Below are positions 12,651 to 20,304 of a stretch of DNA of 34,604 bases, piece by piece. Source of the DNA: Candidatus Andersenbacteria bacterium RIFCSPHIGHO2_12_FULL_45_11b (GTDB taxonomy: Bacteria > Patescibacteriota > Andersenbacteria > UBA10190); contig MHHS01000006.1 of NCBI GenBank assembly GCA_001817115.1, positions 1 through 34,604 on the forward strand. Direction: 5' to 3'. The notes under the pieces were generated by a model. It saw only the letters and a program-made list of their open reading frames with translations. It was not told the DNA's origin and made no database searches. Position numbers and translations under genes: made by a program. Each line of letters opens with the position of its first letter. Position 1 is the stretch's first letter.

Positions 12651-14906
12651 TCAATCCCCACGCACCTGATACACAAACACTTTCGAGTCGCCATTTTTAG
12701 TGGTATACGTTTTTGTATTTGCGAATAATTCCGGATGCTCGCGGACAATTTGCCACTGCGGCTTTCGATCTCGTTCAAACAAATATTGCATATTGTTTTG
12801 TTTGATAAATTGCAGCTCTTGATCTGCCAAGTTATTTGAACCGCTTGGTTTAAAAACAAATAAATCGGACCTCGGAATATACATTGCTACGTCAAGCTCT
12901 TCGAGGTCCGGAGCGCCAATGCGCATATGCGATGCGCGCAGATCTCGAAGAGCTCCAAGCATCACATGATTGTCCTGTGCTTGATTGTTATATTTTTCTG
13001 CGCGCTTATCTAGCACATTCCTACTATCGACAAGGAAAAAGATTGCTGCCGCTGCCATGATTGCCATTACTGCAAATTGCACTATTTTTTTCTTTGATGG
13101 AATCAGCGTATGAATGCCATATGCTAAAAAGAGATATAGAAATGGAATCGTTGGAAGAAAGTATCTTGTTTTGGGCAACACCCATATAATGACGGCTATT
13201 TGCGTTGCAATCGCAAGGAGCATTGCGAACGCATCGACTGGCCTCTTTTTTACAAATAATACGATACCGATGCCTGTTAAAATATACAGCATTGCAACTA
13301 TCAAGAATTTGTTTAACTCATTATTCATTGCGAGGAAAAAGAGAAATGCGCCCGCGCTCAACGCGCCTATAGCACTAAATAGATATGAATGCCTGCGCGG
13401 GAGTGCGTACTGCAATATAATAACCGCAAATCCGCTTGCCAAACCGATGCCAAGCCACTGCGCAATGTTCATGTTCTCTCCTTTCCACACCCATACATTA
13501 GTAAAGAATTCGTACGAACGTTCAATATTGAGCTCAAGCTGCTCATCCCAAATCGAATGCACTAAAAATAAGCCGTCATCATTTGCAATATCTTGCGGAG
13601 TTCGAATACCGGATTTGCCCGACCACAGCAATGATGATAGCGGAAGCGCCATGAGTAGCCCGGCCAGCACAACAGGCCAGATCATTTTTTTCCATGGAAT
13701 CCGGTAGCGTACCCATGCTGCCGGCAAGAGCACTGCGCCAACTAACGCACCTTCAAAGCGCGTAAGCATGGTAAGGCCAGCACTTGCTGCAAGCACCCAC
13801 AGCCACCGCTGTGATCGCGCAATCTGCAAATATGCATATACGGAAAAAAGAATTAAAAGCGTAAACAGCGTCATTGCAAGGCCGCTTGGCGCTTCCCATA
13901 TAAGCTCTTCGCTGCAGGCCGTAAGAACGCCGGCCATCAGCGCAATGCCCAAGGGCATTCCCATTCTTCGCCCAACAAGCGGAACCAACCCTGCTGTAAG
14001 CGCAGCTGCAACAATACCAACCCAGCGCGACCACACCAGAGGATCGGACGTAAGAAAACCTGGAATCAAAAGGAGTGAATACAATATTCCTTTTCTTGGA
14101 TCTGCTGCAAACGGGTCTCCGCCATGCAAAAGCGCGTACCCTTTCGACATATAATTAAATGCGTCTCCGCCAAACACACCCTGAATTTTTTCAACATATG
14201 GAGCGCGCACTATAAGGGCAATAATAAAAATAGCGAGTACAGAAATTACAAGATGCGCACTGGCGAACCTTTTGATTCTCATGCTCATCAAGGCGAATAG
14301 CACGCCCGCCCCCGCAACTCCTTGCACAACAAGAAACATCGTTGCGCGCATGCTCGTTGCATTCACCTGCCCCCACACAAGAATTGCGCGCCACACCGGT
14401 AAACGCTCTATAGCACGAAAAGCGATGTCGCCATATGAAGTAGTGCCGTCTACTACCATATTGCCCATGTCATATAACGTAGAATCCGGCTGAACGCGAA
14501 GCAATATTGCATTATCTATAGATGTTCCCGCTTCGGTTGTAAACGTAACGGTGTCTGTACCTTTCGGCAGCGACTTTTTAAACGGAATAGAAATCCACTG
14601 ATCGTTCGAAGTGAGCGACAGGGAAACTTCTCCAAGCCTGGTGCCGCGCGCATCGCTGGCAATAAGCAGCGCCATGCGCGCGCTATTTGCGCGCACAACA
14701 ACATCTATTCCCTTTATCCGATAATAGTCATGAACAAATACTTGCCCCACCGAATGATTGTCGTAGATACGCCGAATGTATTTCTCATCTTCTTTCGGCG
14801 GATTTTGCACGCGCACTACAAGCACTGGAAACAACATGATACCAAGCAGCAGCACAAGTCCGCCTACGAAGATGTACTCGGCAGCAAAATGATTAATGCG
14901 AATCAT
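12651..14906 (-). CDS. GT-C fold membrane glycosyltransferase (PMT/GT39-like)
   Basis: The 751-residue protein has an N-terminal membrane helix (about 12-32), a beta-rich extracytoplasmic domain (about 40-170), then a polytopic region with about ten membrane helices. The loop after helix three contains FGGDAFNYMSKGYALLHGGD, with the early acidic residue typical of GT-C enzymes, followed by GILYSLLLIPGF. The C-terminal about 120 residues are soluble and include ERDRKPQWQIVREHPELF. GT-C enzymes move sugars from polyprenyl-phosphate donors on the outer membrane face. The acceptor is unknown; manC in this window could feed the donor pool. Confidence 0.75.
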   Translation of the reverse strand: MIRINHFAAEYIFVGGLVLLLGIMLFPVLVVRVQNPPKEDEKYIRRIYDNHSVGQVFVHDYYRIKGIDVVVRANSARMALLIASDARGTRLGEVSLSLTSNDQWISIPFKKSLPKGTDTVTFTTEAGTSIDNAILLRVQPDSTLYDMGNMVVDGTTSYGDIAFRAIERLPVWRAILVWGQVNATSMRATMFLVVQGVAGAGVLFALMSMRIKRFASAHLVISVLAIFIIALIVRAPYVEKIQGVFGGDAFNYMSKGYALLHGGDPFAADPRKGILYSLLLIPGFLTSDPLVWSRWVGIVAAALTAGLVPLVGRRMGMPLGIALMAGVLTACSEELIWEAPSGLAMTLFTLLILFSVYAYLQIARSQRWLWVLAASAGLTMLTRFEGALVGAVLLPAAWVRYRIPWKKMIWPVVLAGLLMALPLSSLLWSGKSGIRTPQDIANDDGLFLVHSIWDEQLELNIERSYEFFTNVWVWKGENMNIAQWLGIGLASGFAVIILQYALPRRHSYLFSAIGALSAGAFLFFLAMNNELNKFLIVAMLYILTGIGIVLFVKKRPVDAFAMLLAIATQIAVIIWVLPKTRYFLPTIPFLYLFLAYGIHTLIPSKKKIVQFAVMAIMAAAAIFFLVDSRNVLDKRAEKYNNQAQDNHVMLGALRDLRASHMRIGAPDLEELDVAMYIPRSDLFVFKPSGSNNLADQELQFIKQNNMQYLFERDRKPQWQIVREHPELFANTKTYTTKNGDSKVFVYQVRGD

Positions 14907-14950
14907 ATGACTGAAATGCTATACCCTGCAGGCTGGTGCGAAATGCAAAT

Positions 14951-15988
14951 TTACACTTTCTGCTTCAGCGCTTCCAACTCTTCCATCACGCCCTTAACGA
15001 CAACTTTGTTATCCATTCTTCGCGCAATAAAAAGCAAATCTTCTCGAATGCCAATATGTTCCGGATCATTATCGCGCGCGCGCTGAAGCGCTTGCATCGC
15101 CATCGTAAACTTCCCCGCATGCAGTGCGGCATGGCCGAGCTGCGCATGGGCATCCACTTCTTCGTTATTCATCTTTAATACCTGCTGAAAGATTTCTACG
15201 GCTTCATCCCATGCACCCTTCCCTATCGCCGCTTTGCCAAGCAGCATATATGCCTTCGTATCAGATGCATGCTTCATAATGTACGGCACTAAAATGTCTT
15301 CCGCAGAATCAAAATCATTTTCGCCAATAACGCGCTCTGCTTTTTCTAGCTCCGTTTCCTCTTTCTGCCGCTGCATAATCTGCGATACGATTCCTCGCTT
15401 TTGCTCGCGAACGGGCTCCTGATGCACAAGCCGAATCACTGGAGTTGGCGTTGCTTGCTTGCCTTCTTTTTTGAGCATTGCTTGAATCCCATCTTTCATA
15501 TTGGGTGTTCTCGTGGAAATCTCTTTTCGCAATGCAGAAAATCCTTGCTTGCCTTTTTCCGTGAATGCCTCAAATTTTTCTCGAATACTTACTTCCGGCA
15601 GCTGAATTCCTTTCATCACTGATTTTAACCCAGCTTTTACTGTTGGCTTGGCATGTTGAGAATCTGGAGCCTGCATATTTTCTTCTTTCTTTGCTGCAAT
15701 ATTCGCTTTGCGCGCAGCAAGACTTGCCTGTATCGCAGGAATAATTCCCATAACGCCTGTTTTAAGCGCCGCAATTGCATGAAATAAACGATTCTTCACA
15801 ATGCGAACACTTCCCTTGGTCGGTCCGATCAGCGATTCTGCATGCACAGGAGCATCCGATAAGGCATGCGCCGCAATCTCTTGCGAAACTTCGTGAGCAC
15901 GCATTTTAACCATGGCACGAGCGATAAGCACGATAATCCCGCCGAGAGAAAAGAGTAACAGTAATGGCGGTAAAATATCGTATAGCAT
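14951..15988 (-). CDS. Membrane-anchored TPR protein
   Basis: From MLYDILPPLLLLFSLGGIIV at 15988 the protein has one N-terminal membrane helix, a basic low-complexity region (about 40-200) and C-terminal tetratricopeptide repeats: VIGENDFDSAEDILVPYI, AYMLLGKAAIGKGAWDEAVE, AHAQLGHAALHAGKFTMAMQ and a final partial helix. The open frame starts at 16030, but the additional 14 residues are unlike the rest. TPRs point to a protein-protein scaffold role at the membrane. It lies 44 bp upstream of the glycosyltransferase gene on the same strand. Confidence 0.75.
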   Translation of the reverse strand: MLYDILPPLLLLFSLGGIIVLIARAMVKMRAHEVSQEIAAHALSDAPVHAESLIGPTKGSVRIVKNRLFHAIAALKTGVMGIIPAIQASLAARKANIAAKKEENMQAPDSQHAKPTVKAGLKSVMKGIQLPEVSIREKFEAFTEKGKQGFSALRKEISTRTPNMKDGIQAMLKKEGKQATPTPVIRLVHQEPVREQKRGIVSQIMQRQKEETELEKAERVIGENDFDSAEDILVPYIMKHASDTKAYMLLGKAAIGKGAWDEAVEIFQQVLKMNNEEVDAHAQLGHAALHAGKFTMAMQALQRARDNDPEHIGIREDLLFIARRMDNKVVVKGVMEELEALKQKV

Positions 15989-16061
15989 GGAGGTTACAGT
16001 TATCGTACCAAGTCTGCAGCCCCTCGCCAAGGGGGCTTCATGCTATTTTTGTTCAATTTTA

Positions 16062-16649
16062 CTAGATGGAGATCTTTTTGAACTCCTGAACAGAGATATT
16101 TTCCCCCAGCTCCGCGACCGCTCCGGCAATAAGCTGCTCAATTGTCATTTTGGGGTCTTTTACGTATACCTGCGTCAACAGCGCCCGCTCTTCTCGAAAT
16201 TTCTTCATTTTGCCATCAATAATCTTACCGATCATGTCTGCCGGCTTACCCTCTTTTGCTAATTGAGTTTTTGCAAATTCCTTTTCTGCTTCCACGTCAG
16301 TATCCGATACTTCCTCCGGCTTTACGACTAGAGGGTCTGAAGCGGCGATATGCATTGCAATATTGCGAGCAAGCTCCTGAAACTTCTCGTTGCGCGCAAC
16401 AAAATCTGTTTCGCACAGCAGCGCAACTAACACTGCCATCTTCTTGTTCCCATGCACATAGGTAGCAACCGCGCCTTCTTTTGTTTCTCGGACAGATTTC
16501 TTAGCAACAGTAGCTTTGCCTTTTTCTCGCAGCCATAAAATAGCCTTTTCCACATCTCCGTTCGATGCTTCTAATGCCTGCTTTGCATCAACAACGCCTG
16601 CGCCCGTTCGGCCGCGTAAATCCTTTATTTGCTCCATTGTAATTGCCAT
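16062..16649 (-). CDS. tsf: Elongation factor Ts
   Basis: EF-Ts recycles EF-Tu by nucleotide exchange. The 195-residue protein has the N-terminal UBA-like part (MEQIKDLRGRTGAGVVDAKQ, ALEASNGDVEKAILWLREKG) and the core with CETDFVARNE. It is shorter than the E. coli form, as in many compact genomes. The start at 16649 is one base after the rpsB stop codon, so the pair is translationally coupled in the classic rpsB-tsf order. The longer frame to 16691 overlaps rpsB and is rejected. Confidence 0.95.
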   Translation of the reverse strand: MAITMEQIKDLRGRTGAGVVDAKQALEASNGDVEKAILWLREKGKATVAKKSVRETKEGAVATYVHGNKKMAVLVALLCETDFVARNEKFQELARNIAMHIAASDPLVVKPEEVSDTDVEAEKEFAKTQLAKEGKPADMIGKIIDGKMKKFREERALLTQVYVKDPKMTIEQLIAGAVAELGENISVQEFKKISI

Positions 16650-16650
16650 A

Positions 16651-17376
16651 TTATTTTGTTGCGCCTCGCGCTGCCATAACTGCCTTTGCAATAACGCTCG
16701 TTACCAGTTCGAGCGAGCGAATTGCATCATCATTTGCCGGAATCGGCATCGTAACGCTCGAAGGGTCTGCGTTCGTATCAGTAATTCCAATAACTGGGAT
16801 CCCCATGCGGATAGCTTCCCGTACTGCGATGCGTTCATCGTGAGCTCCGGCTACAAACAGTGCTGCGGGAAGAGATCGCAAATTCTTCATGCCTTCCAAC
16901 ACGCTTTCCAGCCGCTCAATTTCTTTTTGGCGTACTGCGCGCTCTTTCTTCGTAAGCCGGATGAGCGACTTATCATCTTCCGTTCGCTTTAATTCCTGAA
17001 GCTTTTCGATGCTTTTCAGGATCGTAGTGAAGTTCGTAAGCGTTCCCCCAAGCCATCGACGAGTGATATATGGCATCTTTGCCTCTTCTGCATACTTCTG
17101 GATAATTGGCCGTGCCTGGCGCTTCGTTCCCACAAAGAGAATTTCAGCATGCGGCTTTTGCGCTATTTCATACGCAAACTGCGCAGCCTTCAGCAATCCT
17201 TCGTGCGTATAATTCAAATCGATAATTGCAACCTTATTGCGATGCATGTAAATAAATTGTTCCATTTTCGGGTTTCTTTTGCTCTTTTCGTGCCCAAAAT
17301 GCACGCCGGCTTCCAGCATCGCCACCACATCAGGAACGAGCTTTGTAACTGGTGAATCTTGTAATTGAGTAGACAT
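16651..17376 (-). CDS. rpsB: 30S ribosomal protein S2
   Basis: The 241-residue S2 shows AGVHFGHEKSKRNPKMEQFI, VGTKRQARPIIQKYAEEA, RWLGGTLTNFTTI and VIGITDTNADPSSV. The start is MSTQLQD at 17376; the longer frame to 17412 would run into the promoter. The promoter leaves only 7 bases before the ATG, within the context ATCCTATG. It heads the rpsB-tsf operon and is divergent from rpmE. Confidence 0.96.
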   Translation of the reverse strand: MSTQLQDSPVTKLVPDVVAMLEAGVHFGHEKSKRNPKMEQFIYMHRNKVAIIDLNYTHEGLLKAAQFAYEIAQKPHAEILFVGTKRQARPIIQKYAEEAKMPYITRRWLGGTLTNFTTILKSIEKLQELKRTEDDKSLIRLTKKERAVRQKEIERLESVLEGMKNLRSLPAALFVAGAHDERIAVREAIRMGIPVIGITDTNADPSSVTMPIPANDDAIRSLELVTSVIAKAVMAARGATK

Positions 17377-17383
17377 AGGATAG

Positions 17384-17428
17384 ATGATAGAAGAAATGCT
17401 TGCAAAAATCAAGTAAAAAACCTATACT
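17384..17428. promoter_or_regulatory. Interlocked divergent promoters of rpsB (-) and rpmE (+)
   Basis: rpsB: TTGATT (17407-17412), 17 bp, TATCAT (17384-17389). rpmE: TTGCAA (17400-17405), 17 bp, TATACT (17423-17428). Each -35 box lies in the other's spacer, so polymerase binding to one should exclude the other, which could balance the small- and large-subunit genes. Both messages would start within about 5 bases of their ATG. Confidence 0.75.
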
Positions 17429-17439
17429 CATGAAATCCT

Positions 17440-17733
17440 ATGAAAACCGATATCCATCCAGCTTACAATACCGAAGTAACCGTCACATGCGCGTGTGGCA
17501 ATACATTTGTGACCGGTTCGACACAAACTGCAATTTCCGTTGAAGTGTGCTCTGCATGCCACCCGTTCTACACCGGCAAACAAAAGCTCGTTGACGTAGC
17601 AGGCCGAGTGGATAAGTTCAAGAAACGCTTAGAAGAAGCTGGCGCTATTGCCGAACGGAAAAAGCAAGTAAAAGCTAAAACTTCTGCCAAAAAAACTGCA
17701 AAAAAAGACGACACTATTCGTATTTCTAAGTAA
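17440..17733 (+). CDS. rpmE: 50S ribosomal protein bL31, zinc-binding form
   Basis: The 97-residue protein starts [20 protein letters not shown] and has [18 protein letters not shown]. Cys17, Cys19, Cys37 and Cys40 form the C+ zinc site. A basic Lys/Ala-rich tail of about 30 residues extends it beyond the usual 70. The ATG at 17440 follows TATACT by 11 bases; an earlier ATG at 17430 is out of frame. It converges with the DGR1 reverse transcriptase 27 bp away. Confidence 0.95.
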   Translation: MKTDIHPAYNTEVTVTCACGNTFVTGSTQTAISVEVCSACHPFYTGKQKLVDVAGRVDKFKKRLEEAGAIAERKKQVKAKTSAKKTAKKDDTIRISK

Positions 17734-17760
17734 GGGTAAGGCGATCAGATCGCTAACGAA

Positions 17761-18771
17761 TCATACATATTCATTAGTTCGCATCTCATACTCACTCAAT
17801 ACTATTTCCTCAAGATTATGAGCACTCCCATGTTGCAATAGACCAAGATAGGAATTCAGCGTCGGCAGTTTAGGGTTTTCTTGTATTCGCCGCATCATAC
17901 GTGTAGTTGTAGCTGACCTAAGGCGACGATAGTTGGAAAAATGAACCCACCCCAGAAAATCTACACCCGAAGCAAGCGAACGAATATATACTTTGCCAGG
18001 ATGCAAAGAGAGCTGAAGAAGCTGCACTAAAATATCTTCTATCTTCGGTATCTGGTCTTCAAGCAACTTTCTATCTTCAGATAAAAACACAAAATCATCT
18101 GCATACCGGATATAGTATTTGGCTTTTAAGAAATGCTTTGCGTATTGATCAAACTCATGCATATAAATATTCACGAGCAATTGAGATGTGAGATTCCCAA
18201 GCGGAAGCCCCTTGCCTGGTTTTGTTGATTGGAAGCTGGTGATAATTTCTTTGAGGAGCCAAAGAATATCTTGATCCGGAATGTAGGTTTGCAAAATACC
18301 CTGCAATATCGACTGATCAATACTGGCAAAGAATTTTCGGATGTCGCACTTGAGAACCCAACATGTCTTTGTGTAGTTGTGGCTAGCTTTTTGAGCTACC
18401 GATTTGAAACGGGCTAGCGCTTTGTGACTTCCTTTATTCAGACGGCAGGAATACGAATCATATATAAACACAGAATCGAAGAATGGATACAGAATACGAT
18501 ATATAGCATGGTGAAGAACCCTATCCCTCACGCTCGCTTTATGAATATTGCGCGGTTTCGAATCGGAAATCGAAAATGCTTTATACGGACCATGGCGATA
18601 CCGCTTGCTAGCTAAATCTTCGTGAAGGGAAAGTAGGCTATCAATCAAATTTCTTTCAAACGCTTGCACATCAGGCTTGTTTCGTTTACCGTTTATAAAC
18701 TCCGCCCAGGCTTGAAGTAAGTTATCTAAAGAAATAATATTGGCAAACGTATGGCTCAATTGAATGCGCAT
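17761..18771 (-). CDS. DGR1 reverse transcriptase
   Basis: This 336-residue enzyme copies the template RNA into adenine-mutagenised cDNA. It has CDIRKFFASID (142-152, first catalytic Asp), GLPLGNLTSQ (188-197) with the SQ that marks DGR reverse transcriptases, YIRYADDFVFL with YADD (223-226), and LGW. No maturase domain is present, so it is not a group II intron RT. It is clearly paralogous to the RT at 31349 (same length, same motif numbering). It lies on the same strand as the TR and target gene but opposite to avd, with a 10-base G run (minus strand) 20 bp before its ATG. Confidence 0.95.
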   Translation of the reverse strand: MRIQLSHTFANIISLDNLLQAWAEFINGKRNKPDVQAFERNLIDSLLSLHEDLASKRYRHGPYKAFSISDSKPRNIHKASVRDRVLHHAIYRILYPFFDSVFIYDSYSCRLNKGSHKALARFKSVAQKASHNYTKTCWVLKCDIRKFFASIDQSILQGILQTYIPDQDILWLLKEIITSFQSTKPGKGLPLGNLTSQLLVNIYMHEFDQYAKHFLKAKYYIRYADDFVFLSEDRKLLEDQIPKIEDILVQLLQLSLHPGKVYIRSLASGVDFLGWVHFSNYRRLRSATTTRMMRRIQENPKLPTLNSYLGLLQHGSAHNLEEIVLSEYEMRTNEYV

Positions 18772-19191
18772 AAAAAATCATTTAACAATACCCCCCCCCC
18801 AGCAATAAGTTATCCACAGGGAGAATTACCACTGCTTAAAAAGGTAAAAAATGCTTATTTCCTATGGTATGGGCAGTACCAAATTTTGCCAAAAACTCAC
18901 CGACATACCCTAGGCAGCCGAATCGACACTCTCTTTATTACTCTCATTGAAGTTATAGCAGCCGCGAGCTTCATGCCTCGTCAGGAAAAATTACCGTATG
19001 TGCAAACTGCAATCCGCAAGCTTGATGCGATCAAGATTTTAATTATGATCCTTTGGGAAACAAAATCTCTTGATGACAAAAAGTATGTAATCATTTCGGA
19101 GCCATTACACGAAATCGGGCGCATGCTTGGCGGATGGAGTGGGCAACTTACCAAAGCTAAACAAGAAAAACAAAACTCCCTGCTTAGATAG
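18751..19191 (+). CDS. avd: DGR1 accessory protein Avd (four-helix bundle)
   Basis: Avd binds the RT and template RNA and is required for mutagenic retrohoming in known DGRs. The conserved core runs LPLLKKVKNAYFLWYGQY, HRHTLGSRIDTLFITLIEVI, AIRKLDAIKILIMILWE and EIGRMLGGWSGQL. The given ATG (18751) overlaps the RT start on the other strand and would place the C-tract in the coding sequence; TTG at 18760 is an alternative, and no start codon occurs after the tract. The equivalent gene at 32400 starts after the tract with TTG. The true N-terminus is therefore uncertain. The stop codon sits in the TR-RNA terminator hairpin. Confidence 0.85.
   Translation: MAQLNAHKKSFNNTPPPAISYPQGELPLLKKVKNAYFLWYGQYQILPKTHRHTLGSRIDTLFITLIEVIAAASFMPRQEKLPYVQTAIRKLDAIKILIMILWETKSLDDKKYVIISEPLHEIGRMLGGWSGQLTKAKQEKQNSLLR
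18791..18800. repeat. 10-base C/G homopolymer between divergent RT1 and avd1
   Basis: Ten C residues on the plus strand. On the minus strand the run falls between TTGCTG and TTAAAT, a possible RT promoter with a short spacer of about 14 bases. DGR2 has nine C residues at the same place (32382-32390). Confidence 0.9.
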
Positions 19192-19198
19192 CAGGGAG
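19161..19198 (-). terminator. Terminator at the 3' end of TR1 RNA
   Basis: On the minus strand CTCCCTGCT and AGCAGGGAG form a 9-bp stem (loop ATCTA), followed by TTTTGTTTTTCTTGT. It separates TR1 transcription from the RT gene and overlaps the last codons of avd1 on the other strand. Confidence 0.88.
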
Positions 19199-19536
19199 AA
19201 ATGAAGAGAGTTGCGGACACCGGCGAACCACCAGTTGTCATTCCAGTCATTGTCATTGCGGTTAACGTTCACATTCCGCTCGTCATTCCACCGGTTGAAG
19301 ATCGCCCCTTATATGAAGTGCCATCTCTATCATATCGCCGCGCGAATACTCGCATTCGGCTTTTTTTGTTTTCGGCATCTCAACATGCCCTAGCACTTCA
19401 TACCAAGTATCTTCATTTTTTAGAAGTTTCTGCGTAAACCGCACTATTGCAAACCGTGATCGGCAATATTCTGGATATACGGATACTGGATTCGGCAGCG
19501 GGAAACCTTGGTCGGCCACGTATTCGCCTACTACCA
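19165..19536 (-). ncRNA. DGR1 template RNA (TR1 RNA)
   Basis: A TATAAT box (19543-19548) with TTGTAT 18 bp upstream lies directly after the target-gene terminator, and a terminator closes the region at 19161-19198. This defines an RNA of about 370 bases that contains TR1 at 19211-19305. It includes a reading frame (19283-19537, minus) that stops at the TR edge and does not continue through the TR, so I treat it as RNA rather than a gene. The element ATCGCCGCGCGAATACTC (19334-19351) recurs upstream of TR2. Confidence 0.6.
19211..19305 (-). repeat. DGR1 template repeat TR1
   Basis: The 95 bp align without gaps to VR1 (19646-19740). All 16 differences are at T on the plus strand of TR1, that is, at A in coding orientation. 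In coding frame the TR reads asparagine-rich, for example RNVNVNRNDNDWNDNWWF. The first 25 bp on the plus strand (TTGCGGACACCGGCGAACCA and on) are identical in both and correspond to the initiation-of-homology end. Confidence 0.97.
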
Positions 19537-19542
19537 CGCATG

Positions 19543-19572
19543 ATTATAGCAATAAAAAAGCGCCGCATACAA
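19543..19572 (-). promoter_or_regulatory. Probable promoter of TR1 RNA
   Basis: TTGTAT (19567-19572), 18 bp, TATAAT (19543-19548) on the minus strand, immediately after the target-gene terminator, whose stem overlaps the -35 box. Confidence 0.5.
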
Positions 19573-19585
19573 ATGTACGCGACGC
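19552..19585 (-). terminator. Terminator of DGR1 target gene
   Basis: GCGTCGCGTACA pairs with TGTATGCGGCGC (two G-U pairs), followed by TTTTTTATT, 30 bp after the target stop codon. Confidence 0.85.
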
Positions 19586-19614
19586 GAAGGACTAAGGCCA
19601 AAGCAACAAAGTGC

Positions 19615-20253
19615 TTAGGACAAAGTTTCTGACCGCAAAGAACTCTTGCGGACACCGGCGAACCACCAGTCGTCACCCCAGTCACCGCCATAGCGGTAAA
19701 CGTCCACACCCCGCCCGCCATCCCACCGGTGGAAGACCGCGTAGCACCAGTTGCTTTCAGCATCCTTCCAATGAGTGGCATTGGGATGATCGTCGGCGAA
19801 CGCGGGATCTTGCTCGTTAACGGCGGCCAGTGAGTACGGATCGACGGGCTTTAATCCCCGCAAATCGAACTCCTTTCCGAGGTCGACGTCGTTAACGTAA
19901 CGACCAAGCTTGAAGAAGTAGACATCCACTTCTTCACCCTCACCGTGCGGCATGGAAGCAGCTACTTCTTCATCTACGTACTGATTGCGACCCGTCGCCT
20001 TCATTGCTTCCTTTGGAGGGCAGGTGCGATCGACCTTGACGCGACGAACGATCATACCACTGATCGCTTCCACGCGCATACGGAACACCGCGAACAGGTC
20101 TGTGGCGAATTCCGGCTGACCAAGAACAGTTTGCACCGCCTCGGCGTCGAATTGGCCTGCATGCTTCTCGAGCATTGCTCGATACAGGCCGACCGCTTTA
20201 TCGACTTGACCAGCTGTCGTCGTCTTTGCGGATGGGGTCATGATCTGTGTCAT
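19615..20253 (-). CDS. DGR1 diversified target protein (C-type-lectin-like VR domain)
   Basis: The 212-residue protein carries the variable repeat at its C-terminus (residues about 172-203). The constant part includes RRVKVDRTCPPKEAMKATGR, the GLKPVDPYSLAAVNEQDPAF and ADDHPNATHW run, and WCYAVFHRW, which resembles the C-type-lectin fold region of DGR targets. The VR reads YRYGGDWGDDWWFAGVRK where the TR encodes Asn at the variable places. There is no signal peptide or membrane helix, so the product is probably cytoplasmic or exported by an unknown route. The start at 20253 has AAGGAG 8 bases upstream, and the promoter is consensus. Confidence 0.92.
   Translation of the reverse strand: MTQIMTPSAKTTTAGQVDKAVGLYRAMLEKHAGQFDAEAVQTVLGQPEFATDLFAVFRMRVEAISGMIVRRVKVDRTCPPKEAMKATGRNQYVDEEVAASMPHGEGEEVDVYFFKLGRYVNDVDLGKEFDLRGLKPVDPYSLAAVNEQDPAFADDHPNATHWKDAESNWCYAVFHRWDGGRGVDVYRYGGDWGDDWWFAGVRKSSLRSETLS
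19646..19740 (-). repeat. DGR1 variable repeat VR1
   Basis: This is the 95-bp partner of TR1 in the 3' end of the target gene. Differences from TR1 are on adenine positions only and often change AAC/AAT codons (to GAC, GGC, TAC, TAT, GGT). The VR ends 9 codons before the stop. Confidence 0.97.
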
Positions 20254-20304
20254 GGCGTCATCTCCTTCTTGAGGTAAAGAACATACCGAAATTGGTATTC
20301 TCCC

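Noticed and set aside
13114-13707. 197-codon plus-strand ORF
   Set aside because: Antisense to the membrane glycosyltransferase; no motif or ribosome binding site.
18809-18818. DnaA-box-like TTATCCACAG near the start of avd1 (and TTGTCCACAG at 32400 in avd2)
   Set aside because: It is a perfect 9-mer for a DnaA box, but it is single, lies in homologous coding sequence of both avd genes and is not in a cluster or AT-rich origin-like region.
19283-19537. 84-codon ORF upstream of TR1 on the minus strand
   Set aside because: It begins at the predicted TR1 RNA 5' end, has no Shine-Dalgarno and ends at the TR edge in a different frame. It is more likely template RNA leader or a relic.
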